Source: Francisella sp. LA112445
GTDB taxonomy: Bacteria; Pseudomonadota; Gammaproteobacteria; Francisellales; Francisellaceae
Assembly (NCBI RefSeq): GCF_012224145.1
Contig: NZ_CP041030.1
Location: forward strand, 310,001 to 374,000
Length of the DNA: 64,000 bases
Direction of reading: 5' to 3'
Positions 51,824-61,090 of the stretch are shown here, in pieces. The position numbers were made by a program, and so were the translations under genes. The notes beneath the pieces are model-generated. The model had not been told where the DNA came from. It ran no database searches and was given only the letters and a program-made list of their open reading frames with translations. Within the stretch, counting starts at the first letter, position 1. Every line of letters begins with the position of its first letter.

Positions 51824-52930
51824 TTAATTTTTAGAAATATTTATATATCCGCCAGCAACTGACTCAATTAAAGATTCTAATTCTAACTCTAGCAGGCAAG
51901 AAACTACTTGGTTGTATGGTAAGTTTGATCTTGTGATAATTGCATCTAAAGTTGTTAGTTCTGTATCTATGTTATCTAGTATAGTTTTTTCAGTATGGTT
52001 AAGATTTTTGGAGTTGTTATCCTTTGATGGTTCATTAGGTTTTGGTGTGATTGTTGAGTGTGGGGTGATTTCTTCAAGAATATCATTTATATCACAAACT
52101 AGTTTTGCACCTTGCTTGATTAGCTCATTACATCCTTCACTTGTTTTACTAAATATACTTCCTGGTATTGCAAATACTTCTTTATTTTGTTCTAAAGCAA
52201 GTTGGGCTGTAATTAAAGAACCACTTTTTTTGGCGGCTTCAACAATTACAACACCTTTCGCTAAACCACTAATTATACGGTTTCTTTGAGGGAAGTGGTG
52301 GCGTAACGGAGCTGTACCTAATGGTAGCTCAGAAATTATTAAATTATTCGTTTTTAATAATCTCTCATAGAGCTCTCTATTTGAGCTAGGGTATATGATA
52401 TCAACTCCTGTGCCAACTACAGCTATAGTGCTAAGGTTATTTTCTATTGCAAACTTATGAGCTAATGTGTCAATACCATAGGCAAGTCCACTTATTATTG
52501 ATAATTGTGAGTTCTGTAAATCTGTACATATTTTATTTGTTGCATTTTTACCGTATACAGAGTTATTTCTCGCCCCAACTATAGCAAGCTGCGATTTCTT
52601 CAAAAGTTTTATATTACCGCTACAGTACAAAATAATTGGAGGATTTGAAATCTGTTTTAAGTCTTCTGGATAGTCATCATCTAGAAAAGTTAATATCTTA
52701 TTTTGATGACTAGCTAGCCATTTCTTAACTTTCTCTAGATATGTTTTATATTTTTTACCATTTAGAAAGTCTATTGTTTCTTGACGTAAAGATAAGATTT
52801 CTGAAAATTTTAATGGGTGGTTAACTATCTCGTCAAAGCTAATATCTTGAGCAATAGCTTTAGAAAATCTGCTAGATCCAAAATACGGAGTATATGATAG
52901 AATGATTAGGCTTTTGATGTTGCTTTGCAT
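51824..52930 (-). CDS. dprA: DNA processing protein DprA (Smf)
   Basis: A 368-aa protein that loads RecA on incoming single-stranded DNA during natural transformation. The Rossmann-type core shows LAIVGARNNSVYGKNATNKI, IISGLAYGIDTLAHKFAIE, VVGTGVDIIYPSSNRELYERL and FPQRNRIISGLAKGVVIVEA; the C-terminal winged-helix region is present (LDNIDTELTTLDAIITRSNLPYNQV). Its ATG overlaps the upstream lipoprotein stop by one base. Confidence 0.95.
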   Translation of the reverse strand: MQSNIKSLIILSYTPYFGSSRFSKAIAQDISFDEIVNHPLKFSEILSLRQETIDFLNGKKYKTYLEKVKKWLASHQNKILTFLDDDYPEDLKQISNPPIILYCSGNIKLLKKSQLAIVGARNNSVYGKNATNKICTDLQNSQLSIISGLAYGIDTLAHKFAIENNLSTIAVVGTGVDIIYPSSNRELYERLLKTNNLIISELPLGTAPLRHHFPQRNRIISGLAKGVVIVEAAKKSGSLITAQLALEQNKEVFAIPGSIFSKTSEGCNELIKQGAKLVCDINDILEEITPHSTITPKPNEPSKDNNSKNLNHTEKTILDNIDTELTTLDAIITRSNLPYNQVVSCLLELELESLIESVAGGYINISKN

Positions 52931-54204
52931 TATAGAGTCGTTGTTGCCATTGCGTCAGAACTTATCTCTTGTAAAGAGTTTACTACTAGCATAATGGAGT
53001 AGTGCTCAGATTGTCTATAAATAAAACCATATCCAATATATCTAGGAGGTACTGGGAAGCCATCGGTTCTAGTAGCAGGCTCATATAGTATCATTTCTGT
53101 ACCAGGTTTTAAGCCATCAGATGAGCCCTTGTTTAGCACAACACTATTATAAGATGAAGAGAATGTATTTGTGTTTATAACGTCCTCCATGACATTAGCA
53201 GTAACTTTATCATGGACTTTGAAAGTTTCTTTTGGAAGTTTTTCAGAAACAATATCGTTAGGGATTACATAATCTCCAACACTAGCTTCACGGCTCATAT
53301 TTTTAGTCTGTAAAGCTGTTACACCTTTATAAGTGAATTTATATGTTGCAGTTCCTAATCTATAAACCTTTTGATCCTCATTAAAGTTAGCAATAGGTTT
53401 TGGTTTTGATACTATGATAAAGTTACTATTATCATCTTTTGCAGTGTATTGTTTATTGGCAAATATTGTGAAATTAGGTCCTAAAACAGGTCTTTTTTCA
53501 CGCGAGTCATATATTTCAGCAGTGTCTTTTAGTTGATCACCATTTAAAAGATATACATTTGAGAAGAACTTTGTGTAATCTGCTGGACGCAAGTGTTTCA
53601 GATTATGCTCGATATTGTCAATTTGCTCAACTAGTTTGCTTTGGATAGATATTTCCACTCTTTGGTTAAGCGCTCTATTAGCACTAGAATCATTAGGTGC
53701 TACAGGATCTTGATACCCTAATGCTTCAATTTTGATACCATCTGCAGGCTCAATACCTTCATCTGGTTCTAGACCTTTGTTTACTAAGTACTCTCTAACA
53801 CTAATAGCTCTATTTTTTGATAGACGGATATTGCTTTCTGTTAATAAATTTTTATCTGTAATGAGATCAGACTCAATTTTTCCAGCATATCCTTTTATTG
53901 TGAACCTAGTTGTTCCAGTTAACTTTAAGTATGCAAATAGCTTATTTAATACAGCTTTTGCTTGATTGTTTAGTGTGAAGCTATCGGTGTCAAATTTAAT
54001 ATTAGTTTCTATTAAATCAGCACCTTCTTGGCGCTGTATACAGATAAAAGATTTATCACTCTTGAGCATTTCAGGGTTACAGTATTTTAGTGTTGGGAAT
54101 GATAACGGTTTATTATCTTCTTTGTCTTTTTTATCCATAGTATCGCAGCTAGTGATGATAGTCGCAAATATAGCTAAGAGAATAATGTATAATAGCTTCT
54201 TCAT
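52930..54204 (-). CDS. OmpA-domain lipoprotein coupled to dprA
   Basis: A 424-aa lipoprotein (lipobox TSC after the signal peptide). Residues ~65-195 form an OmpA-like peptidoglycan-binding domain (IKFDTDSFTLNN, TIKGYAGKIE, LSKNRAISVREYLVNKG, IEALGYQDPVAPN...RALNQRVEI). The C-terminal half (ASVGDYVIPND, VVLNKGSSDGLKPGTEMILYE, YIGYGFIYRQSEHYSIMLV) resembles the C-terminal part of the LysM protein that accompanies dprA in many gammaproteobacteria. Here the LysM seems to be replaced by an OmpA domain. Overlaps dprA by one base. Confidence 0.65.
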   Translation of the reverse strand: MKKLLYIILLAIFATIITSCDTMDKKDKEDNKPLSFPTLKYCNPEMLKSDKSFICIQRQEGADLIETNIKFDTDSFTLNNQAKAVLNKLFAYLKLTGTTRFTIKGYAGKIESDLITDKNLLTESNIRLSKNRAISVREYLVNKGLEPDEGIEPADGIKIEALGYQDPVAPNDSSANRALNQRVEISIQSKLVEQIDNIEHNLKHLRPADYTKFFSNVYLLNGDQLKDTAEIYDSREKRPVLGPNFTIFANKQYTAKDDNSNFIIVSKPKPIANFNEDQKVYRLGTATYKFTYKGVTALQTKNMSREASVGDYVIPNDIVSEKLPKETFKVHDKVTANVMEDVINTNTFSSSYNSVVLNKGSSDGLKPGTEMILYEPATRTDGFPVPPRYIGYGFIYRQSEHYSIMLVVNSLQEISSDAMATTTL

Positions 54205-54363
54205 GTTTTTAATATATCTAAAGAGATTTTCTATAAAAGTTATTCTACTATAAACTAATGATATTTGTGTAGAGTATTTGTGACTTTTGTCTGCTTTGCA
54301 AATAGCATTTTGTAGAAAGATTAGATGAATAAAAATCTCAAATATGATATCTTGAAAGGCAAA

Positions 54364-54849
54364 ATGTTAACAATAAAAAATAATATGAAAGTCGCGTCAG
54401 ATAGTTTTGTGAAAATGCATTTTAAGTTTAGGCTTAAAGATGGCTCAATTGCAGAAGATACAGAGAATTATAATAGACCTTTTATATTTCAAATGGGTCA
54501 GGGTTGCTTTACTGATAAAGTTGAAAATGAACTTTTAGGCGCTGCTGTTGGTGAAAGTAAGAGAGTTGTCTTGATGCCAGAAGAGGCTTTTGGTGAGAAG
54601 CATCCAGCAAGTATTTATTCAGTGCCAAAATATAGATTTCCTAAAGATATGGAACTTGAAGAGGGGCTAATTGTATCGTTTAGTCAAAAAGATGGTTCTA
54701 AACTTCCTGGCTTAGTTACAGAGATCGGCGAAAATGATGTTACAGTTGATTTTAACCATCCATTGTCAGGACAAATAATAGTTTTTGAAGCTAAAATATT
54801 AGATATCGCTGATGAAGAGGGCAAATTAGATGAAAATATTGCTAGCTAA
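54364..54849 (+). CDS. slpA: FKBP-type peptidyl-prolyl isomerase, SlpA-like
   Basis: A 161-aa SlpA/SlyD-like peptidyl-prolyl cis-trans isomerase: FKFRLKDGSIAEDTE, MGQGCFTDKVENELLGAAVGESKRVVLMPEEAFGEKHP and NHPLSGQIIVFEAKILDI. It has no metal-binding tail of SlyD. ATG 54364 has AAAGG at the right distance; ATGs at 54325 and 54388 are alternatives. The stop overlaps the ispH start by 20 bp, as the pair is often found. Confidence 0.85.
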   Translation: MLTIKNNMKVASDSFVKMHFKFRLKDGSIAEDTENYNRPFIFQMGQGCFTDKVENELLGAAVGESKRVVLMPEEAFGEKHPASIYSVPKYRFPKDMELEEGLIVSFSQKDGSKLPGLVTEIGENDVTVDFNHPLSGQIIVFEAKILDIADEEGKLDENIAS

Positions 54850-55792
54850 TCCACGCGGTTTTTGTGCGGGTGTTAGTCGAGCTGTTGAAACAGTTGAAAA
54901 AGTTTTAGAAGTAGAAAAATCTCCGGTATATGTACGCCATGAAGTTGTACATAATAAAGTCGTAGTAGATTCGCTTAAAAAGAAAGGTGTTATCTTTGTC
55001 AAAGAAGTTGATGAAGTTCCTGATAATTCGGTATGTGTTTTTAGTGCTCATGGGGTCTCTTTAAAAGTTGAAGAAGCGGCAGCTAATAAAAATCTGGTTC
55101 TTTATGACGCGACATGTCCTTTAGTTACAAAAGTTCATCGTGGAGTTAGATTAGCTAGTAATAATGATGCTGAATGTGTTCTTGTTGGCCATAAGGGACA
55201 TCCTGAAGTTCAAGGTACAATGGGACAATATCGTAGTACTAAAGGTGCTATATATTTAGTTGAAAATGAAGCAGATGTCGCTAAACTAAAAATCAATGAT
55301 CCAAATAATCTTTATTATGCAACACAAACAACGCTTTCAGTTGATGAAACACAGAGCATAATACAAGCTTTAAAAGATAGATACCCTAATATAAAGGGGC
55401 CTAAAAAAGAAGATATTTGCTATGCGACACAAAATCGTCAAACTGCAATAAAGTCAATGCTTAAAGAGATCGATGTGTTAGTTGTGGTAGGATCTAAAAA
55501 TAGTTCTAACTCAAATAGGCTTAAAGAGCTTGCAACGTTAGAAGGTATGGATTCTTATCTGATTGATAATCCTTTAGATATAGAAGGGGCCTGGTTTAAA
55601 AATAAGCAGGTTTGTGGTGTAAGTGCTGGAGCATCTGCTCCTGAGTATTTGGTTCAGGATATAATCTCTAAGATATCTGAGGTTTGTGATAATAATGTTA
55701 CAGTTGAAGAGTTTGATGGGATTAAAGAAGAGATTTATTTTCCACTACCAAGGCTTTTGAAACAAAAAGCCGCTAAAATTAAGGCGAAATAA
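54830..55792 (+). CDS. ispH: 4-hydroxy-3-methylbut-2-enyl diphosphate reductase
   Basis: The last enzyme of the MEP isoprenoid pathway, a 4Fe-4S protein of 320 aa. Motifs: LANPRGFCAGVSRAV (first Cys), YVRHEVVHNKVVV, FSAHGV, DATCPLVTKVH (second Cys), GHKGHPEVQG and GVSAGASAPE. Starts inside the slpA end. It is followed by aroH 3 bp later. Confidence 0.97.
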   Translation: MKILLANPRGFCAGVSRAVETVEKVLEVEKSPVYVRHEVVHNKVVVDSLKKKGVIFVKEVDEVPDNSVCVFSAHGVSLKVEEAAANKNLVLYDATCPLVTKVHRGVRLASNNDAECVLVGHKGHPEVQGTMGQYRSTKGAIYLVENEADVAKLKINDPNNLYYATQTTLSVDETQSIIQALKDRYPNIKGPKKEDICYATQNRQTAIKSMLKEIDVLVVVGSKNSSNSNRLKELATLEGMDSYLIDNPLDIEGAWFKNKQVCGVSAGASAPEYLVQDIISKISEVCDNNVTVEEFDGIKEEIYFPLPRLLKQKAAKIKAK

Positions 55793-55795
55793 CTT

Positions 55796-56155
55796 ATGCA
55801 AAGGTCTATAAGAGGCGCAACGACAATAACAAAGGATACTAAAGAAAATGTTATAGAGGCTACAAAAGAGCTCTTATACTATATATTAACTAAGAATGAT
55901 GTCGCGACAAAAGATATTGTAAATATTATGTTTACAGCAACATCTGATATAACGTCTACTTTTCCCGCGGTAGCTGCTAGAGAAATAGGTCTGACGAATG
56001 TTCCATTAATTGATTGTCAGCAAATGATGTGTGATGATGCTTTAGAGCTTTGTATTCGAGTTATGTTGACATATAATACAGAAAAGAATCAAGATGATAT
56101 CAGGCACGTCTACTTGCATGAGGCAAAAAAACTAAGACCTGATTTAATAAAATAA
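55796..56155 (+). CDS. aroH: Chorismate mutase, AroH type
   Basis: A 119-aa monofunctional AroH-class chorismate mutase (Bacillus type): QRSIRGATTITKDTKENVIEATKELL at the N-terminus with the active-site Arg, DITSTFPAVAAREIGLTNVPLIDCQQM in the centre and IRHVYLHEAKKLRPDL at the end. It makes prephenate for Phe/Tyr synthesis. It shares a transcript with ispH. Confidence 0.93.
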   Translation: MQRSIRGATTITKDTKENVIEATKELLYYILTKNDVATKDIVNIMFTATSDITSTFPAVAAREIGLTNVPLIDCQQMMCDDALELCIRVMLTYNTEKNQDDIRHVYLHEAKKLRPDLIK

Positions 56156-56165
56156 AAGGTATGTT

Positions 56166-56993
56166 ATGTGGTTGTTAGAAAATATAGATATGAAAAAATC
56201 TAAATATATACTTCCTAGCTTATTTACTAGCGCTAGTTTATTATTTGCTTTTTTAGCTATTATATCTGCATTTCAAGAGAGCTTTATTTCATGTGCTGTA
56301 TATATGTTGTTGTCAGGTTTTGCCGATGCTTTTGATGGCAGGGTTGCTAGATATACACATACACAAACAGAGTTTGGAGCAGCTTTAGATAGTTTAGCAG
56401 ATGTTGTTTCTTTTGGAGCTACTCCTGCTTTAGTTATGTATTTTTGGACATTACATAATTTAGGTTCTTTAGGTGCAGCGATTTGTTTTCTATATTTATT
56501 AGCTGTAGCCTTAAGATTAGCTAAGTTTGATACTCAACCAGCACCTAAAGATCTGAGTGAAGATGCTATACTTGAGCGTAAATTATACTTCTATGGTATG
56601 CCTTGTCCAGCTGGGGCTGTTACAATTTCTGGTCTTATTTGGATGGGACAAAGATTTTTAGTTGGAGGCTCTACATTTTCAAGTATTGTAGTAGTTGCTC
56701 TTACTGCATTTACAGCTTTATATTTAGCTTTTATGATGGTCAGTGATATCAAGTTTAGAAGTTTTAAAGATAGTGACGGTCATGGAAATATTAGCAAAGT
56801 TTATGTTATCTGCTTTATACTTATTATCTTAATGTTATTTACAATGCCTGAAAAGTTACTTTATTTAATAATGATAGGTTATGCATTATCAGGTCCTGTC
56901 TCACATTATAAATATAAACAAAAAATGAAAAATAGTGATTTAAATGCTAAATCAAATGTTGATGGTAAAAAAATAGTTGATGCGGATTCTTAA
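56166..56993 (+). CDS. pssA: CDP-diacylglycerol-serine O-phosphatidyltransferase
   Basis: A 275-aa inner-membrane CDP-alcohol phosphatidyltransferase making phosphatidylserine. The signature DGxxARxxxxxxxxGxxxDxxxD is present as DAFDGRVARYTHTQTEFGAALDSLAD, and about seven TM segments follow. An SD (AAAAGG) lies 6 bp before 56166. It ends just before a convergent small lipoprotein. Confidence 0.93.
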   Translation: MWLLENIDMKKSKYILPSLFTSASLLFAFLAIISAFQESFISCAVYMLLSGFADAFDGRVARYTHTQTEFGAALDSLADVVSFGATPALVMYFWTLHNLGSLGAAICFLYLLAVALRLAKFDTQPAPKDLSEDAILERKLYFYGMPCPAGAVTISGLIWMGQRFLVGGSTFSSIVVVALTAFTALYLAFMMVSDIKFRSFKDSDGHGNISKVYVICFILIILMLFTMPEKLLYLIMIGYALSGPVSHYKYKQKMKNSDLNAKSNVDGKKIVDADS

Positions 56994-56999
56994 TTCTCT

Positions 57000-57016
57000 A
57001 ATAGTTTAAAACTATT
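57000..57016. terminator. Possible bidirectional terminator hairpin
   Basis: AATAGTTT and AAACTATT form an 8-bp palindrome with a single A between them, between the convergent pssA and the minus-strand lipoprotein gene. The stem is AT-only and a flanking T-run is weak, so this is tentative. Confidence 0.25.
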
Positions 57017-57230
57017 CATTTGGTTTCTTATTATTTAAATCTTGTTTGTTAGATGTATCAGATTTATTACTTATTGTTTCCTGGTTGCTTAAAGCTACTG
57101 GGTTTTCTGAGTTCATGTTTTGTTGAGTTGGAGGTGGAGTTACATACTTAAACTGATCATCTTGTGAAGTTGAGCATGATATTAATACCATAGTAATAAT
57201 ACCTAATGTCAAAATTTTTATCTTTTTCAT
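57012..57230 (-). CDS. Small lipoprotein, unknown function
   Basis: A 72-aa lipoprotein: signal peptide with lipobox ISC, then an Asn/Gln/Ser/Lys-rich, disordered tail (TPPPTQQNMNSENP, KSDTSNKQDLNNKKPNE). It may be an outer-membrane spacer protein. It converges on pssA and is divergent from tolQ. Confidence 0.6.
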   Translation of the reverse strand: MKKIKILTLGIITMVLISCSTSQDDQFKYVTPPPTQQNMNSENPVALSNQETISNKSDTSNKQDLNNKKPNE

Positions 57231-57310
57231 ACTAAAATTTTATTAATGAATAAGTTATATATTATTAATAATAATATCAGATTTATGTATAATTTAAGTA
57301 AACTTAACTG

Positions 57311-57339
57311 TTTATAATTTTAAAATCTTTACGTATAAT
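57311..57339 (+). promoter_or_regulatory. Putative tolQ promoter
   Basis: TATAAT at 57334-57339, with a weak TTTATA -35 (57311-57316) 17 bp upstream; the tol operon starts 55 bp later. A single promoter for tolQRAB-pal is likely but unproven. Confidence 0.35.
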
Positions 57340-57393
57340 GTTGCGAACAGGTATGTGCAAAAATAATAGAAACATAAATTTTTAGGATTAATT

Positions 57394-58101
57394 ATGCAAG
57401 ATAACTCTCTTTCTCTAGTTCAGTTGATATGGCATGCAAACTTTATTGTTCAGCTTATAATGATAGCTTTGATTGCTATGTCAGTTTACTCTTGGGCTAT
57501 AATGCTTGAGGTAAACAATCGTGTGAAAAAATACTGTCATGAGCAAGCACAGTTTGATAAGTTATTTTGGGCAGGCCATCATATACAAAAGCTTTATGAC
57601 TACTATCTACAACATAAAGAGAATATCTTTGGTAAATCAATAATATTCTGTTCAGCATTACGAGAGTTTAACAACCTGAAGGAAACTGGAGTTTTAAAGG
57701 GTGACACTATACTTGAGGGTATGGAAAGAACAGTAAGTATAGCAATTGCTCAAGAAGCTAAAGAGTTAGATAGAAAGCTTCCTGCATTAGGGACAATTGG
57801 TGCAGTTGCTCCATATATTGGACTAGTGGGCACGGTTTGGGGAATTATGTCTTCATTTAATACTCTTGGCGGTGTTGAACAAGCTACAATATCTGTTGTG
57901 GCTCCTCATATTGCTGAAGCTTTGATTGCAACTGCTCTTGGTCTATTTGTGGCAATCCCAGCAGTTATTGGGCATAGCAGATTATCAAACCAGGTAGACG
58001 ATGTACTATCTAGTTATGAATCATTCCAAGATGACTTGTGCATCTTGCTTTTAAAAGAAGCTCATAGAGATCAAGTGCATCATCAAAATCAAGAAAGCTA
58101 A
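57394..58101 (+). CDS. tolQ: TolQ, Tol-Pal inner-membrane motor subunit
   Basis: A 235-aa MotA/TolQ/ExbB protein with three TM helices: the first at residues ~15-35, and the pair with LGTIGAVAPYIGLVGTVWGIMSSF and ALIATALGLFVAIPAVIGHSRL at the C-terminal half. Together with TolR it uses the proton gradient to energise TolA and outer-membrane constriction at division. First gene of the tol operon, 15 bp before tolR. Confidence 0.96.
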   Translation: MQDNSLSLVQLIWHANFIVQLIMIALIAMSVYSWAIMLEVNNRVKKYCHEQAQFDKLFWAGHHIQKLYDYYLQHKENIFGKSIIFCSALREFNNLKETGVLKGDTILEGMERTVSIAIAQEAKELDRKLPALGTIGAVAPYIGLVGTVWGIMSSFNTLGGVEQATISVVAPHIAEALIATALGLFVAIPAVIGHSRLSNQVDDVLSSYESFQDDLCILLLKEAHRDQVHHQNQES

Positions 58102-58116
58102 TAAAGGCTTTTAAGT

Positions 58117-58557
58117 ATGAAAAAAAGAAACAAAAAATTTTATAGAAAAAAACGACCAATGGTGCAGATCAATGTAGTGCCTTACATTGATGTTATGCTT
58201 GTACTATTAGTTATTTTTATGATTACGACGCCTATATTGACTCAAGGTGTAAAAGTTGATTTACCAAAAGCTAAGTCAGAAAAGATTCCGTCTAATGATA
58301 GTAAGCCAATAGTTGTTACTGTAAATAAGCAAGGTGAGTATTTTGTTAACCAGGGAGTTAGTGATCCAAAAGCGCCACTGAGTCCTACAGAGCTTGCAAA
58401 TGCTGTAATCAATTTATCACAGCAAAACCCTGGTAAGCCAGTTTATGTTAGAGGTGATAGCAGTGCTAGTTATGGTGAGGTAGTAAAAGCAATGGCTCTT
58501 ATCCAAAGAGCAGGTGTTGACAAAGTGGGGTTAGTCACAGAAGATGGCAAATCTTAA
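58117..58557 (+). CDS. tolR: TolR, Tol-Pal inner-membrane motor subunit
   Basis: A 146-aa ExbD/TolR protein with one TM helix carrying the proton-pathway Asp (VVPYIDVMLVLLVIFMIT). Followed by the periplasmic domain (VKVDLPKAKSEKIP, KPVYVRGDSSASYGEVV). Its end overlaps the tolA start by 14 bp. Confidence 0.95.
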   Translation: MKKRNKKFYRKKRPMVQINVVPYIDVMLVLLVIFMITTPILTQGVKVDLPKAKSEKIPSNDSKPIVVTVNKQGEYFVNQGVSDPKAPLSPTELANAVINLSQQNPGKPVYVRGDSSASYGEVVKAMALIQRAGVDKVGLVTEDGKS

Positions 58558-59485
58558 TTACCAAAAACTATTACAATATTTTAAGAACCAGGTTGAGCGT
58601 AACCCCTTTGTGGTGAAAGCGATACTTGTACATATCGGTATAGTTATTGCTCTTTATATTTTATCATATATAAGTATTTTGAAGTTTGATTCTACTTCAG
58701 CATCACTAAAGGCTGAAGTTGCAAATACTCCAAAGCAAATGCAAGTTATTCAAGCGACATCAATAAGTAGTAGTGAGCTTAATAAGCAGATATCAAACTA
58801 TGAAAATCATCAACAAGAGTTGCGTCAGGCTAGACAAGATGTTAAACAAGCTAAACAACAAGCTTTACAAAAACACAAATTGTTAATGAAGCAAAAAGCG
58901 GAAGCTGAACGTAAAGCTCGAATTGAAGCTAAAAAGCAAGCAGCCCTGGAAGCAAAGCGTAAAGAAGAAGAGCAACAGCGTAAATTAGAGCAGCAAAAGC
59001 AAGCCAAATTAGAAGCAGCGCGTAAAGCAAAAGAAGAAGCTAAGAAAAAAGCTGAAGAAGAAGCTAAGAGAAAAGAGCGAGAGAAACAACGTAAACTAGA
59101 GCAACAAAAACAAGCTAAGTTAGAAGCTGAGCGTAAAGCTCGTCAAGAAAGATTAGCAAAAGCAAGAGCCGAGGCAATAGCGGCAGCTAAAAGAGAGGCT
59201 GAGCAAAATCAGGCTCAAAGAGCAATTTCTAGCTATATCGCGGAGTACCAAACTAGAGTGGGCGATAATTGGATTAAAGATCCTTGTCGAGGCATTTATA
59301 ACTTACCAAGAGCTATTATCAGGGATGGTAAATTTATCAAATTAACAGGAACTTCTGGTAGTTATAGATGTGATCAGTCTTTAATTAATGCTATTAAGAA
59401 TACAACGCCTCCACAGATTTCAAATAGTGCAGCGCGAAAAACTATACAAACAGAAAATATAAGTTTTATATTTAAACAAACTTGA
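58544..59485 (+). CDS. tolA: TolA, Tol-Pal energy-transducing protein
   Basis: A 313-aa inner-membrane protein with one TM helix (KAILVHIGIVIALYILSYISI), a long helical domain II (~residues 90-220) rich in Ala/Lys/Glu with an imperfect tandem repeat (RKLEQQKQAKLEA twice), and a C-terminal domain III (YQTRVGDNWIKDPCRG...CDQSLINAIK) that binds Pal and TolB, with two Cys. The start overlaps tolR. Domain II is rich in KxEx repeats, as usual. Confidence 0.9.
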   Translation: MANLNYQKLLQYFKNQVERNPFVVKAILVHIGIVIALYILSYISILKFDSTSASLKAEVANTPKQMQVIQATSISSSELNKQISNYENHQQELRQARQDVKQAKQQALQKHKLLMKQKAEAERKARIEAKKQAALEAKRKEEEQQRKLEQQKQAKLEAARKAKEEAKKKAEEEAKRKEREKQRKLEQQKQAKLEAERKARQERLAKARAEAIAAAKREAEQNQAQRAISSYIAEYQTRVGDNWIKDPCRGIYNLPRAIIRDGKFIKLTGTSGSYRCDQSLINAIKNTTPPQISNSAARKTIQTENISFIFKQT

Positions 59486-59497
59486 TAAGGAATAATA

Positions 59498-60808
59498 ATG
59501 AAAAAAATCATTTTGAGCTTTTCAGTATTAATTTTTTTAGTATCTAATATATATGCAGATTTAGTTGCAGAAGTGACAACAGGTGTTATACAAAAACCTT
59601 TAGTTTCAGTAATGAGTAATGATGTTGTAGATCAGTTTCCTCAGAATGTGAATTCTGTAATTGTTGCAGATCTTAATCATAATGCTAAGTTGCAAGGCTC
59701 AGATACGATAAAGTATGAGATAAAACAAAAGCATGATATCCCTTGGAAAAAAATTAAAGGTGACTATGTTGTTTTAACTAAATATACTAAAAACTCATAT
59801 AATAACTATACTGTAGAAGTTCAGATTCTTAAGAGAAATGATACTAGCTATATCCAATCAGTTACATATAAAAATATTAATGTTTCTCTTATGAGAACAT
59901 TAGCACATAAAATTTCAAATTATATTTATAACAAACTTACAGGAGAGCAAGGCTTTTTCTTAACAAAACTTGCATATGTTAAAGTAAGCAACCCATATGC
60001 TAGATATGGTAGAGTTTATGAGCTTATTATATCTGATTATGATGGTTTTAATAAGCATACTGTACTTAGACAAACTGATAATCCTATTGCGACTCCATCA
60101 TGGTCATCTGATGGTAGAGACATTGTATATTCAAGCTATAGTGGCGGCAGTATGGGAGTTTATGATTTACAGATAAGTACAGGTAAAGTTACTCGTTTGA
60201 CGAACTTTAAAGGTATCAACAGCTCACCATCATTCTCTCCTGATGATCAGAGTATCGCTTTAGCTTTATCTAAAGGTTACTCTGATCAGACAAATATATA
60301 CATCATGAATTTAGCTACAAAAGCTCTTAAAAGATTGACAATAAATGGTATAAATACTGCGCCAAAATTCTCACCTAATGGTAGAAGTATCGTATTTACA
60401 TCAGATAGAGATAGTGGCAGACCTAATATCTATATAGCTCCAGTGAATTCTAAATATCCACAATCTTCAAGATTAAGTAGTAAGATATACCAAGGATATG
60501 AGCCTAACTATACTCCTGATGGTAGAGATGTCGTATTTATGTATCAAAAATCACGCTCAAGTGGTATCCAGATAGCAGACTTTAATTTAGCTAGTGGAAA
60601 TATAACTACTTTGACAAAAGGTAAGTCTGATAGCTCGCCAACAGTTTCACCATATGGAGATATGATTGCGTATATTTCTACAAATTCGCAAGGTTATAGC
60701 TCTTTAGATATGGTATCATTAAATGGAGATAATCACTTTAGTGTTGAGACTGCAAGTAATGGTAGTACTATAATTCAGTCACCTAGCTGGTCACCAAAAA
60801 ATTATTAA
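59498..60808 (+). CDS. tolB: TolB, periplasmic beta-propeller of Tol-Pal
   Basis: A 436-aa periplasmic protein with a signal peptide ([20 protein letters not shown]), an N-terminal alpha/beta domain, and a C-terminal six-blade propeller whose blades carry the SPxFSPDG motifs ([57 protein letters not shown]). It binds Pal. Normal length (E. coli 430). Between tolA and a small lipoprotein. Confidence 0.95.
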   Translation: MKKIILSFSVLIFLVSNIYADLVAEVTTGVIQKPLVSVMSNDVVDQFPQNVNSVIVADLNHNAKLQGSDTIKYEIKQKHDIPWKKIKGDYVVLTKYTKNSYNNYTVEVQILKRNDTSYIQSVTYKNINVSLMRTLAHKISNYIYNKLTGEQGFFLTKLAYVKVSNPYARYGRVYELIISDYDGFNKHTVLRQTDNPIATPSWSSDGRDIVYSSYSGGSMGVYDLQISTGKVTRLTNFKGINSSPSFSPDDQSIALALSKGYSDQTNIYIMNLATKALKRLTINGINTAPKFSPNGRSIVFTSDRDSGRPNIYIAPVNSKYPQSSRLSSKIYQGYEPNYTPDGRDVVFMYQKSRSSGIQIADFNLASGNITTLTKGKSDSSPTVSPYGDMIAYISTNSQGYSSLDMVSLNGDNHFSVETASNGSTIIQSPSWSPKNY

Positions 60809-60817
60809 GGGGCTTAT

Positions 60818-61066
60818 ATGAGGGTTTTTACTAAATTTTACACCTTTGTTATTGTTGCAACATTATTAACAGGGTGTGCTTGGTATAAAGGTCCCCCTTT
60901 ACAAGCAAATGCAGATGCTAATCTTAGTGGCTCTGCATTAAATGAAACATCAGGTCCTGGGTTTTTTAGTACACTAAAATCTGCGGATAACTATGGTAGT
61001 GGTGATACTGGATATGCTGATAATGGTGGTAATTTTGAAACCACAAGTTTTGATAATGTTGCATAA
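60818..61066 (+). CDS. Small lipoprotein between tolB and pal
   Basis: An 82-aa lipoprotein with lipobox LTGC and mature start CAWYKGPPLQANADANLSGS; the rest is Gly/Ser/Asn/Asp-rich. I do not recognise a family. It sits where most tol operons pass directly from tolB to pal, so it may be a lineage-specific accessory. No ybgC or cpoB follows pal here. Confidence 0.65.
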   Translation: MRVFTKFYTFVIVATLLTGCAWYKGPPLQANADANLSGSALNETSGPGFFSTLKSADNYGSGDTGYADNGGNFETTSFDNVA

Positions 61067-61090
61067 TAAAATAAATAGGAGTTGTAAACT

